Shown here: piece by piece, positions 1 to 9,393 of the stretch
Layout of the letters: each line of letters opens with the position of its first letter
Position numbering within the stretch: the first letter of the stretch is position 1
From: Euryarchaeota archaeon UBA602
GTDB lineage: Archaea; Thermoplasmatota; Poseidoniia; Poseidoniales; Thalassarchaeaceae
Reading direction: 5' to 3'
NCBI GenBank assembly: GCA_002498455.1
Contig: DAHO01000087.1
Coordinates: 1 to 57,945, forward strand
Length of the DNA: 57,945 nt
Position numbers and translations under genes: made by a program
Notes under the pieces: model-generated
What the model was told of the DNA's origin: nothing
Database searches by the model: none
Seen by the model: the letters and a program-made list of their open reading frames with translations, nothing else

Positions 1-10
1 ACCAGGAACG

Positions 11-493
11 ATGAAAGGGCATATCATTCACGTGGGGGAGGATGGTGGCGTAATCCGCGGGGCTGACGGGGCAGAGTACAGTTTCGCGTTGCAGGACATA
101 CTCGCTAACCCCCATGGCAAATTCGGAAAATGGGCCGAGCTATGGGAGGTATCGTTCCTTACCAAGGGAGACAGAGCTACTCAGATCGTCATACGCAGAG
201 TCGGGGTTGGGGTATACAAGGTAGTCACACTGGATGGGAGTGAAAATGAGAAGAATCAAATCATAGCAGCCACATTGGCTTTGCTTCTCGGAGGGCTGGG
301 GGCGCATAAGTTCTACCTAGGGTACAACACCCAAGGCATAATTATGCTCCTTATGGGGACTCTGGGGTGGTTCTTCCTAGTGCCTCCATTCGCCTCCTTA
401 CTCATTGGATTCATTGAGGCTGTAATCTACTTCAGTAAGAACGAGCAGGAGTTCTACGACACATACGAGGCAAAACAGAGAACTTGGTTCTGA
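11..493 (+). CDS. TM2-domain membrane protein
   Basis: A 160-residue protein with two parts. Residues 1 to about 75 are strand-rich and begin like a small OB/cold-shock type fold (MKGHIIHVGEDGGVIRGADG). Residues about 81-140 form a TM2 domain: the GGLGAHKFYLG motif sits at the end of the first membrane helix and a second hydrophobic stretch follows. TM2 proteins are small two-helix membrane proteins of unsettled function. The first ATG is only 10 nt from the window edge, so its operon context upstream is not visible. Family assignment rests on the motif and topology; the biochemical role is unknown. Confidence 0.85.
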   Translation: MKGHIIHVGEDGGVIRGADGAEYSFALQDILANPHGKFGKWAELWEVSFLTKGDRATQIVIRRVGVGVYKVVTLDGSENEKNQIIAATLALLLGGLGAHKFYLGYNTQGIIMLLMGTLGWFFLVPPFASLLIGFIEAVIYFSKNEQEFYDTYEAKQRTWF

Positions 494-548
494 ACTACCC
501 ATTGCCCCGGTGCCCACTGCATTGGCATGGGTGTGGCACGACCCTCTA

Positions 549-597
549 CATCGCCTATACTTGATTCGAATTACAAGACCCGAATCAAATGGCGATG
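549..597. terminator. Nested inverted repeat between convergent genes
   Basis: CATCGCC (549-555) pairs with GGCGATG (591-597), and inside it TTGATTCG (561-568) pairs with CGAATCAA (581-588), leaving a 12-nt loop. It lies in the 118-nt gap between the TM2 gene and the convergent ATPase gene, so a bidirectional terminator is the simplest reading. No long T-run follows on either strand, so the role is inferred. Confidence 0.45.
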
Positions 598-611
598 ATA
601 ATTACCGTACC

Positions 612-2180
612 CTATGATTCAAGGGCACTGTCCAATTTTTTCTTTCGCTCTTCCTGAGGAGCACCGACTTCTCTGAGCAATCGCTCTCGAAGCGCTTCAT
701 GCAACCACATACCTTCATTCAACTCAAGCAACAATCCACGCTCCACAAGTGCAGGGGGTGGGCTACCGTCGTATCCGCAAGCTTGAGCCAACACATCCCA
801 TGGAACGGGCAATTCTGAGACCGCCAACGTGGCCAATAATTCACGTTCATCTTCAGGGAGAACGTCGAGAATTTCTTCATCGAGGAATCGCAACCAATCT
901 CCATGTGTCACTTCACCATACATTTCCATTAATTCGATGGCAAGAGGATGGCCCCCAGTGACTTGGTGAATCACTGGAGCAGAAGGCAGATCACTCTCCT
1001 TGAGCTCTGCAATCCAATCATCTAGATCTTCGACAGACAATCCAGACAAAGCCAATTCACTCACACGCTCACGGGTGTGGACGTCTCGGCGATCATAGAA
1101 TGTCAGTGTGGTTCGACTAATCAAAAGCAGTTTCAATGGCGAAGCATCAGCAACCTGCAACAATGCACCTAGAAGATCCGCAGCTTCCTCAGAAATGTGG
1201 TGAACGTCGTCTAAGACCAATAGGAAGTATGGCGGAGGCCCCGGTTCATCATTGTCTGAAAAACGCTCGCGCAAAACAGTGGGGTCGGTCAGATACGATA
1301 AGAGCAAGCGCCTGTAAGCATCAATATCGAGTTTGGCACCGGGTGTTAATGGCAGGGTTTCCATCAATTGAACGGGGTCATGCGCCGCGTCAATTCCCAC
1401 CCTGTGAAGCAAAGAGGTGGCCAACCCCAGAGATGTGTCCCATGGTTGACACGGATACCAACAAATGGACAATTGCTCATCTACATCCATTCTCTGCTTC
1501 ATCCAGTGGGCTGCAAGTGTGGATTTTCCAATCCCCGCAATGCCGTGAACCAGCATACAGGATTGCTTTGAGTCAATCCAATCGTTGAGTACAGACAATT
1601 CTGTCGAACGACCATGTACATCGCGAGTTTCTGGAGGGGCCGTATGGTAGGTGGCATGGGCACCTGCACCGAGTGTGAGTCGCCCGGGAGCGGGTTTTCC
1701 TTCTTCATCTCGATTCTGAATCATTCCAAATCGAATGTCTCCAAAAGTCAAAACACCCTCGTGCTGAGCATGCATCAGAACTTGCAATAGGGTCAGGTCT
1801 GCAGCCAATCTCTTACTGGCTTGGGAGGCTGCAACCTCCAGTAATTGTCCATCTTCGTCACGAATCAAAACCTGTGTTTGACCCAAAATTTTGCTCCGTG
1901 ATTTGGCTTCAGCACGTCCCAAGTCTGTAAGCTGCCAAGTTTTCTGGCGGCGACTTTCGCCACGAACCGTTCGTGTATGCTCACTGACCCACTGATTTCT
2001 CAACATCGCTCGCATTGAACGACTGACATTTGGGGGGTGCATGGCACACGCTTCAGCAATGCCTGGACGGGTGACTGAAGCGCTGACCATGTAGTGATCG
2101 GCCTGATTATCTTGCTCAAGTAAATGCAGAATCAACCGGTCCTCGACCGCGATATGAACCCGGAGGTCGTTGCTCGGCAT
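612..2180 (-). CDS. wHTH-STAND family ATPase regulator
   Basis: A 522-residue protein. Residues about 1-95 look like a winged-helix DNA-binding domain (a helix pair followed by an arginine-rich wing and the LTDLGRAEA helix). Residues about 213-221 hold a Walker A loop (GIAGIGKST) and LLVLDDVHH about 100 residues later is the Walker B strand, followed by an arginine sensor-like LLLISR segment, as in STAND/NACHT-type ATPases that act as ligand-gated switches. The ATG at 2180 is chosen because GGGAGG sits just upstream; a longer reading to 2543 would run through the divergent gene's signal peptide. It is transcribed away from the giant surface-protein gene, so it may regulate it, but that is inference. 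Confidence 0.75.
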   Translation of the reverse strand: MPSNDLRVHIAVEDRLILHLLEQDNQADHYMVSASVTRPGIAEACAMHPPNVSRSMRAMLRNQWVSEHTRTVRGESRRQKTWQLTDLGRAEAKSRSKILGQTQVLIRDEDGQLLEVAASQASKRLAADLTLLQVLMHAQHEGVLTFGDIRFGMIQNRDEEGKPAPGRLTLGAGAHATYHTAPPETRDVHGRSTELSVLNDWIDSKQSCMLVHGIAGIGKSTLAAHWMKQRMDVDEQLSICWYPCQPWDTSLGLATSLLHRVGIDAAHDPVQLMETLPLTPGAKLDIDAYRRLLLSYLTDPTVLRERFSDNDEPGPPPYFLLVLDDVHHISEEAADLLGALLQVADASPLKLLLISRTTLTFYDRRDVHTRERVSELALSGLSVEDLDDWIAELKESDLPSAPVIHQVTGGHPLAIELMEMYGEVTHGDWLRFLDEEILDVLPEDERELLATLAVSELPVPWDVLAQACGYDGSPPPALVERGLLLELNEGMWLHEALRERLLREVGAPQEERKKKLDSALES

Positions 2181-2298
2181 CAGTCCTCCCTCGGCCTCCC
2201 TGATGTTGAACTTCACCCCAAAAAGAGTCCTCGTGCGCGCGCTCGCGTGTGATGCAAGAAAACCGGAAGACCTTATTGTGAGAAATGTAGCGGGGGGC

Positions 2299-5200
2299 AT
2301 GGTGTCAAGGGGGCTGGTTTCGAACACTGCCTCGCTGCGCGCACTTCTTCTTGCTATCTTGATGGTGACAGGAACACTGTTTGTATCAAATGCAATGGCA
2401 GATGATACCGATGGTGATGGAACCGACGATTCTGCAGATGATTGTCCCGTAGCCTCTGGGAACAGTACGCTTGATCGTGCGGGGTGCCCTGACCGAGATG
2501 GCGATGGAACCAGCGATTTGAATGACCCCTGGGTGTTGTCCAATGGTGGATACCAACAGGATCAGTATGATTCATCCAGTGACGATTACTCCATGGTCCG
2601 ATTCAGTGATGATGCAACACAATATGCAACATTTGAAGAAACTGGAGGCTGGGGTGGTGGGAACACTTACCTGCGAATTTGGGACACTGCTTCACGACAG
2701 AATCTCAGAACCATCCAAAGTGGTGGGGGTTCAGAGGAGATTGACTGGTCGCCAGACGGTCAATTTGTCGCCTTGCTAACCAGTGGGAATGATGTGAAAA
2801 TCTACTACGCGAGCAATGGTTCAATGTATGACGAGTTTGAAGCCAATGGGGAGACTGCTGGAGGATTAGAATACAGTCCCGATGGGACTATGATTGCGGT
2901 CACTGGATACCGAGATGGGAACAATGGCGATGGGCAAATCGAAATCTTCAACGCCATGACCGGTCAATTACTCGAGACACTGAATCCGGGTAGTACGGTT
3001 TACTACTACTCTGTTGGCTGGAGCCCGGATGGAAACCGATTGGTTGTGGGTGGTTACGAAGCCATCTACATCTACGATGTTGATCCTTGGAATTTGAATC
3101 GAACCATTTCGAACGCGTTCAGTTATCTGAACGCGGTGGCCTATTCTCCGGATGGAAACATGATTGCAGGTTGTTCGGGCTGGGGTGGAAGCAATGCTCG
3201 AGCTCGTATTTACAATGCAATGACTGGAGCCGAAATGTGGTCTTACACGACTTCGACTTCTTGCCTAGATATTGCGTGGTCTCCTGACTCTTCGCAAGTG
3301 GCTTTCTCACACTCATACTATCAGGGAGATGGAGCCAGTATCAACATCTTCTATGCTACCACAGGTGTGCAAGTCGATACGCTATCAGGACCAAGACCGG
3401 GTGGATGTTCAAGTGGTGGTGGGAGTAACAATTGCGGTCAGGTGAATGGCCTAGATTGGCACCCAGATGGGAATTACATCATTTCTGCTCATGGGCGAAA
3501 CGATGAGGGGGTATACCATTGGTTGGTCGATCCCGATATTGATGGCGATGGCTATCTGAACCCGGATGATGCGTTCCCCGAAGATGGAACACAATGGAAT
3601 GATACGGACGGAGACAATTACGGAGACAACCCTGCCCCTGCAACCGAACCTGATGCCTGTCCGAACGTGTTTGGTACATCATACATGGATGTCTATGGTT
3701 GTCCAGATGCTGATGGAGATGGGTACTCTGATGATGGAGATGCATTTGATGCGGATCCCTATCAGTGGGCCGACAATGATGGCGATGGTTATCCATCCAA
3801 TATCAACGACCCGCGACAGCCAAACCCATACGGCAGTGTCGATCACTTCGATGAAAATCCAACTCAATGGGCGGACTCAGATTTAGACGGCTATGGTGAC
3901 AACTATGGCAACGCTACTTGGACAAATGTCCGGCCCTCTGAATGGCCAGGTCAATGGCTTTCAATGACACCGATTCAGTTGGCAGATGTCGATACTTTCC
4001 CGCTTAATTCCGAACAATGGAACGATACCGATGGTGATTGGTATGGTGATGAACCGTTCAGCCAAAATTCTGCTTGGGATGGTTGTCCACTTGCATGGGG
4101 CAATTCTGTTTGGGATCGCATTGGTTGTCCTGACACTGATGGAGATGGTTGGTCGGATCCCGGCAATGCCGGTGAAGGTGAAGGTCAGGCAAGTCCAGCT
4201 GGTGATGCGGATGCATTCATCAACGATCCAACCCAATGGCATGACTCAGATGGGGATGGATTTGGTGACAACAAGTCTGGCAACATGGGCGACGAGTGTC
4301 CCGGTGAAGCAGGCTCCAGTATGAAGGCCATCGAATGGAATGAATCTGCGCAGACTTACGATGATAAGCCATGGTTTGGTTGTGCAGATAACGATGGGGA
4401 TGGATACGCAAACGCCGGTGAAGCCTTCCCCAACGACCCAACTCAATGGTCAGACTCGGATGGAGATGGATTTGATCGAAACAATGCTGAGTCCTCCTGT
4501 GGAGACAATCCGAACGGTAACAATCCCGACTTGTTCCCAACAGATAGCGCCCAATGTGGCGATCGAGACGGGGATGGTTATGGAGACAACCCCAGCGGTG
4601 AAAACGGAGATTGGTTCCCGGACGACCCGACCCAGTGGTGGGATGAAGATGGGGACGGATTTGGTGACAACCCAGATGGAAACAACTACGATATCTGCCC
4701 AATGATGTACGGAACGACAAACACCGACGAGGCTAGAGGTTGTCCTGACAGTGACCAAGATGGAACCCCAGATCCGCAAGATGCCTTCCCTGACGACCCC
4801 TTCCAAGACACCGATACCGATGGGGATGGATATGGCGATAGTCAACTGACCGTCGATGGAGACGATTGTCCTGATTGGCCTGGGACCTCAACTCAAGGAA
4901 ATGTGTACGGATGCACCGATACGGATGGAGATGGTTGGGCTGATTCAATCGATATCTTCCCCAATGATGGAACCCAATGGGCTGACTCGGACGGAGACGG
5001 TTATGGTGACAATTACACCTACACAAATGTGACCGGAGAAACCCTTTCTGATGATACCTACCGATGGTCTTGCGATATTGACCCAGGCTTGATTCAAACC
5101 CGAGTTCAAAATGGCGATGCTTTCCCAGATGAGCCGACGCAATGGAGTGATGTCGATGGAGACGGTTACGGTGACAATTACAAGGACAATTCAACCGTCA

Positions 5201-5835
5201 GATTGGATTGCTGGCCAGGAGAATTGGTCGAAAATGCGCGAAACAATGATGCATTCCCCTTGAGATTTACTCAGAATAAAGATGCAGATCGAGATGGTTA
5301 TGGTGACAACAGTACAGGTTTAGCATTCCAGCCAGATCTTTGCAAGAGTGTTCAAGGATTCTCATATGAAGACAAGTTCGGGTGCTTGGACAGCGATTCA
5401 GACGGTTGGTCGGATACAGCAGATGCCTGTCCATACGACCCCGATGTTCACTTGATTGGAGATCGTTGCACAGTCACTGAGCCTGAATCTGAAGGTTCGC
5501 AGGCCGAAGAGGAAGACAGTTCGTCGTTGATTCTGTACATTATGGTTGGAGCGATTGCTCTGATGTTGGCACTCATTTTCGTTGCTTTAGTCGCCAAACA
5601 AATGGGGGCACGCAAACGTTTGTCAGAAATCAAAAATTTGCAAGCACAAGAAATGGCATTCAATAACGAAGAACAAGAACGAAGGCAAAAGTGGATTGAG
5701 CATTATTTGGCGACAGGACAAATCGAGAAAGCGAAAGAGCTCGGTTATGTTGAGAAAGCCGAATGGCAGGTTCACATGGAGCAACAAGAGGCGGAAAAGA
5801 ATGCGCTCCCAGAATTCGGGGACTTGCTAGGTTAA
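2299..5835 (+). CDS. Giant surface protein: WD40 propeller plus TSP3 repeats
   Basis: A 1178-residue exported, membrane-anchored protein. A signal peptide occupies roughly residues 1-35 (hydrophobic LRALLLAILMVTGTLF, then NAMADD). Residues about 80-430 contain six W/YSPDG-type repeats (WSPDGQ, YSPDGT, WSPDGN, YSPDGN, WSPDSS, WHPDGN), marking a WD40-like beta-propeller. About 600 residues then carry many DxDGDGxxD calcium-binding thrombospondin type 3 repeats, often ending in PTQW. A single membrane helix near residue 1080 (LILYIMVGAIALMLALIFV) precedes a charged cytoplasmic tail. The stop codon overlaps that of the convergent MBL gene by 4 nt. Likely a Ca-stabilised stalk at the cell surface; ligand or substrate unknown. 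The ATG at 2299 places the signal peptide at the N terminus. Confidence 0.85.
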   Translation: MVSRGLVSNTASLRALLLAILMVTGTLFVSNAMADDTDGDGTDDSADDCPVASGNSTLDRAGCPDRDGDGTSDLNDPWVLSNGGYQQDQYDSSSDDYSMVRFSDDATQYATFEETGGWGGGNTYLRIWDTASRQNLRTIQSGGGSEEIDWSPDGQFVALLTSGNDVKIYYASNGSMYDEFEANGETAGGLEYSPDGTMIAVTGYRDGNNGDGQIEIFNAMTGQLLETLNPGSTVYYYSVGWSPDGNRLVVGGYEAIYIYDVDPWNLNRTISNAFSYLNAVAYSPDGNMIAGCSGWGGSNARARIYNAMTGAEMWSYTTSTSCLDIAWSPDSSQVAFSHSYYQGDGASINIFYATTGVQVDTLSGPRPGGCSSGGGSNNCGQVNGLDWHPDGNYIISAHGRNDEGVYHWLVDPDIDGDGYLNPDDAFPEDGTQWNDTDGDNYGDNPAPATEPDACPNVFGTSYMDVYGCPDADGDGYSDDGDAFDADPYQWADNDGDGYPSNINDPRQPNPYGSVDHFDENPTQWADSDLDGYGDNYGNATWTNVRPSEWPGQWLSMTPIQLADVDTFPLNSEQWNDTDGDWYGDEPFSQNSAWDGCPLAWGNSVWDRIGCPDTDGDGWSDPGNAGEGEGQASPAGDADAFINDPTQWHDSDGDGFGDNKSGNMGDECPGEAGSSMKAIEWNESAQTYDDKPWFGCADNDGDGYANAGEAFPNDPTQWSDSDGDGFDRNNAESSCGDNPNGNNPDLFPTDSAQCGDRDGDGYGDNPSGENGDWFPDDPTQWWDEDGDGFGDNPDGNNYDICPMMYGTTNTDEARGCPDSDQDGTPDPQDAFPDDPFQDTDTDGDGYGDSQLTVDGDDCPDWPGTSTQGNVYGCTDTDGDGWADSIDIFPNDGTQWADSDGDGYGDNYTYTNVTGETLSDDTYRWSCDIDPGLIQTRVQNGDAFPDEPTQWSDVDGDGYGDNYKDNSTVRLDCWPGELVENARNNDAFPLRFTQNKDADRDGYGDNSTGLAFQPDLCKSVQGFSYEDKFGCLDSDSDGWSDTADACPYDPDVHLIGDRCTVTEPESEGSQAEEEDSSSLILYIMVGAIALMLALIFVALVAKQMGARKRLSEIKNLQAQEMAFNNEEQERRQKWIEHYLATGQIEKAKELGYVEKAEWQVHMEQQEAEKNALPEFGDLLG

Positions 5836-6587
5836 GCCGCCAAGTCGTCGTCAAATCGATTGAAGGAAAGTGCATCAAACGACTCAATATTCGGAGCGTT
5901 TAGCGACAAATTGTGCGTGAGTGCCTGTTCGATCGTGACCCAATCAGGCGTACTTCCATCAATCCAATCGTATCGATGTCCGGGTATTAGACGCCAATCA
6001 TTGGGTAGAGTTTGCAAAATCGATTTTGCAAAGGCAAGACTTCGCCACTGAGCTGAAGGGTTGGACCCGGGTAAATCGACTCGTCCCGAGCGCATCGTAA
6101 ACAAAAGATCCCCAGCAACATAAACACCGTGTCCGTGGAAGGTCACATGGCCAGGAGCATGCCCGGGTGAATGAATGACGGAAAGTTCGATTGAACCACG
6201 TCTCCAAGTTTCAATGACATTGGGGGCATGATTCCAAACATGTGTAAAATCGGTTCTTCGGAAAATAATCCTTCCAAAGAGACTCGGAGATACTGATTCT
6301 TCGTGGCCCCAAACTTCGATATTCGGAAAGGCATTACGTATCGCTTTGACCCCCGGAGTATGGTCTCGATGAGTGTGAGTAAGTAGGATGTGAGTTGGCG
6401 TCAAGTTTTCGTCACGCAAGGCCGCAATCCATCCTTCACCATCAAACGGATCCACAATGGCAACAATTTGATTTTCTCGGTCGATAAAGGCGGTGTTCAT
6501 GTTGGCCCAGGAACCCATTTGAGTGACCCAAATTTCGACTTGGGGGTCGATTTTTGATTTATGGAATTCACCTTCCTTTAGGCCCAT
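5832..6587 (-). CDS. Metallo-beta-lactamase fold hydrolase
   Basis: A 251-residue MBL-fold protein. The first metal motif is HTHRDHTPG; the later ligands are in SPGHAPGH (His) and YVAGDLLF (Asp), and IPGHRYDW supplies the last His, the usual spacing of the glyoxalase II-like branch. Substrate cannot be read from sequence. GGAG lies 4 nt upstream of the chosen ATG. It is convergent with the TSP3 protein and divergent from the membrane wHTH protein; the shared upstream region holds a KTA-loop hairpin. Confidence 0.85.
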   Translation of the reverse strand: MGLKEGEFHKSKIDPQVEIWVTQMGSWANMNTAFIDRENQIVAIVDPFDGEGWIAALRDENLTPTHILLTHTHRDHTPGVKAIRNAFPNIEVWGHEESVSPSLFGRIIFRRTDFTHVWNHAPNVIETWRRGSIELSVIHSPGHAPGHVTFHGHGVYVAGDLLFTMRSGRVDLPGSNPSAQWRSLAFAKSILQTLPNDWRLIPGHRYDWIDGSTPDWVTIEQALTHNLSLNAPNIESFDALSFNRFDDDLAA

Positions 6588-6630
6588 GAACTCCGATTGG
6601 GACGAGGTGAATCAATCGTTCGGCTACTCA

Positions 6631-6654
6631 TTGGCCCCCCTTAGGGGGTGCCAA
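6631..6654 (+). promoter_or_regulatory. KTA-loop hairpin upstream of membrane wHTH gene
   Basis: TTGGC-CCCCC-TTA-GGGGG-(t)-GCCAA: ten base pairs with one bulged T and a TTA loop, 45 nt before the GTG start at 6700. It lies between two divergent genes, so it is not a terminator of either. Confidence 0.55.
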
Positions 6655-6699
6655 TGGTTTCAAACGGGAGGAGCATGCTGCCGTATTGAGGCGGAGGCT

Positions 6700-9306
6700 G
6701 TGTCAGGCGAGGTGAGTTTCAAGTCGGCCCCATTGGTTGGTCTCCTACTCGTGATGATTCTCGCACCATTGGCCAGTGCAGACCCATACGAAGCCGATCT
6801 TGAGTTGCGTGTCGACATCACTGAGCCGGTCAATGGCTTGTATTATTCCGATTCATCAGAATTAGAGGTGACCATTCGAATCAAAAATCATGCCAATCAG
6901 GCTCGGGAATTGGTGTACAACCCTGCCTGTCCTTTCGATTTGGTAATTTCAAGCGATGCTTGGAGAATGGATCTTGATGAAGAAAGAGTATGTCCTGAGC
7001 AGAGTAGAGCGATGGCCATTCAACCAGGCCAAGAGCGAATCTTATCGACATGGAATTGGGATTGGGGCAATGCACCCAGCGGAGATTTACAATTCGCATT
7101 CAGTCAGGCCGAAGCCGAACTTCAATCTCTGGAACATCTTACCTTGCAGCGCAGCGTTGCAATGCCTGAAAATCTCCGATTGAATGCCATTCTTGCAGAA
7201 ACTTTGGGTGATCAGGTCGGCCATACCGCTTCAATGCCTGCAATGATTTACCTTTCATTGGATAATGTCGGGAATGATATGATCACACTACCGTTTGATT
7301 CACAATGCCGCGTTCAAACCGTTTTGCTGACCGATTTGTCTTGCGGAACTGGAGATATCAGTGCAGGCGAACATATGGCCCTCGGATGGATTTCTTGGGA
7401 CTTTGACGGTGCAGAAGATGGTGATGTTACCGTTCCGATTTCCCTTGCAGGTGTAATTGGGTCGGATACAAGTATCGAAACCACATACATGCATGCCCCC
7501 ACCGATGATTTCCCTCAATTGATTCCTAGTGTGACCATCGACAACAACGAGGCACTCGAATGGTACTTTACCCTCGACAATACGGCTGATGTACCCGCCA
7601 AATTGGTATTCGAAGACGCTTGCATTGCGGAAGCACATGTTCTCGCACCAAATGGAGAAATCGTCTATGATTCACGAGGAACAAGATTTTGTCCAGATAC
7701 CGGATTTGAACAAAAGATTGGTCCACAAACAACCTTCAACGTCGTCTCTGAGCAATGGGACTTCATCGGTTCCAATGGATGTGAAATTGGCGATGGTATG
7801 CACCTATTGGTTGTCACCCAGCCGGATCACGATATCGTAGCCATGCAGTCCTTTGAATACGAAAATAGCGGAGATCATCCCGCCTGCGGAATTGATGAAC
7901 AAGATCAATCATCACTCCAGTTAAGAGTTGATAATTTAGCGGTTTTCGATGCAGATGGTCCGAATGAAAGGATTGCCTTCCAAATGACGATTGCAAATAC
8001 TGGCATGGATGGATTTGACTTCTACTGGCCCACAGATTGTGCCTTGAAACTTGAACTGTCCTTGGTTGGGGAAGCGCCTGAAAGAATCTGGTACGAAGGT
8101 TGTGACGCCCTCGGTGGCCAACGCTCGACCATCGATTCACTGCAAAGCTACACTTGGCCAACCATGACGGTTCCATTCGCAGAGAATGGCCAAGAAGTGG
8201 CACATGGAAACTGGCAGATTACAATCGAAACCACTTCTCTACCAACCTTCAGGGCCCAATTGGCCCACAGTTACGATGGTCTGTACTTGCGAGAAGTTGT
8301 CAGTGAAGAAATTGAGGAGGAAACTACTCAAGAGGTTGAACAGCCAACTGAAGACGTTATCGAACCTCTCGTGATTGATGGAGACTGGAATTATGTCACA
8401 ACCTCTGCACAGGGTTGCTGGCTACTCACGGATTCAAGTGGTTCTGAACACAGTTTTGTGGCGCACATGCAAGACGGTGGATGGATGCCACAACCAGGTC
8501 TCAGTGGAAGTTACCTTGTAGAATCAAGTAAATCTTCAGGATCATGTTCAATTTGGTCTGGTATCATCATCTTACAAACACTAGATGAAACTGAAACTGT
8601 ACCTCAAATCAATACCCCCATTCAACCAACCGTACCGAAAACAACCCCCGTTGATGAAATTGTAGAATTGGCGCCAGCTACTGTCTCGGTTGTTGCGACG
8701 ACTTCACTTTCGATTATGGGATTGCTATACTTGGGTAACACCGAATGGATTCGAATCCCTGCACTACAAGTCGGCATCGGATTGGTTGGTATGGTGCGAA
8801 GAAATGGTGAGCACGATGGTGAATATCAACGTGGTCGAATCATGGGTTACCTAACAGCCAATCCCGGCGTTCACTTCCGGGCTCTACTCGGTGCACTCAG
8901 TATGAGCAATGGTCAACTCACTCATCATCTCAAACACCTGGAAAGTGAAGAAAGAATCTGGCGTAGAAAAGACGGTCGTCTAGTCCGATTCTATCCGTCA
9001 ACCATTCAATCAAATCTTGATGAAGAGGATTTGCCGGTTCCATTGTTGACACCTGATCCAAACAGCCTGCAGGGTAAGATTCTGCGACTCTTAGACGCGA
9101 CCGAGAATGACATCGTGAATCTAAGTCAGAAGGAACTCGCGATTCGTTTGGAGGCCAGCCAGCAATTGATTAGTCATCACCTGCGTACATTGGAAAAGTT
9201 TGGGTTGGTCGAAAGAGAAAAGGTTGGCATGCGATATCGATACCAACTCACTCGAGAAGCAATCTTTTTGCTGAACAGCAATGAATACGACATATCCACC
9301 GAATGA
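6700..9306 (+). CDS. Membrane-anchored winged-helix regulator with extracellular repeats
   Basis: About 868 residues. An N-terminal signal segment (PLVGLLLVMILAPLASA) leads into a large exported region with at least four similar blocks, each a beta-rich unit with a cysteine pair (for example NPACPFDL...CPEQ, PTDCALKL...YEGCD), resembling BsuPI-type domains. Near residues 660-680 a hydrophobic segment crosses the membrane. The cytoplasmic C terminus holds two winged helix-turn-helix domains (about residues 715-775 and 790-860; SNGQLTHHLKHLE and SQQLISHHLRTLE are the recognition helices). The architecture suggests a one-component sensor coupling an outside signal to DNA binding. The GTG at 6700 is preferred over an upstream ATG because it begins just before the signal peptide and follows a GGCGGAG; a GTG at 6712 is an alternative. 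Confidence 0.8.
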   Translation: MSGEVSFKSAPLVGLLLVMILAPLASADPYEADLELRVDITEPVNGLYYSDSSELEVTIRIKNHANQARELVYNPACPFDLVISSDAWRMDLDEERVCPEQSRAMAIQPGQERILSTWNWDWGNAPSGDLQFAFSQAEAELQSLEHLTLQRSVAMPENLRLNAILAETLGDQVGHTASMPAMIYLSLDNVGNDMITLPFDSQCRVQTVLLTDLSCGTGDISAGEHMALGWISWDFDGAEDGDVTVPISLAGVIGSDTSIETTYMHAPTDDFPQLIPSVTIDNNEALEWYFTLDNTADVPAKLVFEDACIAEAHVLAPNGEIVYDSRGTRFCPDTGFEQKIGPQTTFNVVSEQWDFIGSNGCEIGDGMHLLVVTQPDHDIVAMQSFEYENSGDHPACGIDEQDQSSLQLRVDNLAVFDADGPNERIAFQMTIANTGMDGFDFYWPTDCALKLELSLVGEAPERIWYEGCDALGGQRSTIDSLQSYTWPTMTVPFAENGQEVAHGNWQITIETTSLPTFRAQLAHSYDGLYLREVVSEEIEEETTQEVEQPTEDVIEPLVIDGDWNYVTTSAQGCWLLTDSSGSEHSFVAHMQDGGWMPQPGLSGSYLVESSKSSGSCSIWSGIIILQTLDETETVPQINTPIQPTVPKTTPVDEIVELAPATVSVVATTSLSIMGLLYLGNTEWIRIPALQVGIGLVGMVRRNGEHDGEYQRGRIMGYLTANPGVHFRALLGALSMSNGQLTHHLKHLESEERIWRRKDGRLVRFYPSTIQSNLDEEDLPVPLLTPDPNSLQGKILRLLDATENDIVNLSQKELAIRLEASQQLISHHLRTLEKFGLVEREKVGMRYRYQLTREAIFLLNSNEYDISTE

Positions 9307-9352
9307 GGTGAACTGTTGCGGTTCATTCAAGAATACCCCTGAATTGGCGAAG

Positions 9353-9371
9353 CGTGCACCGTAGGTGCACG
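9353..9371 (+). promoter_or_regulatory. KTA-loop hairpin upstream of leuS
   Basis: Perfect 8-bp stem CGTGCACC-GTA-GGTGCACG in the 72-nt gap before leuS, 22 nt from the chosen start. Member of the hairpin set described in the findings. Confidence 0.6.
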
Positions 9372-9393
9372 TACACGCATGAGGGACGCTGTG

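Noticed and set aside
2181..2543. N-terminal extension of the STAND ATPase
   Set aside because: It would cover the divergent gene's signal peptide region; a strong ribosome-binding site marks the ATG at 2180.
6523..6699. Upstream ATG start for the membrane wHTH protein
   Set aside because: It would place ~60 polar residues before the signal peptide and overlap the divergent hydrolase gene.
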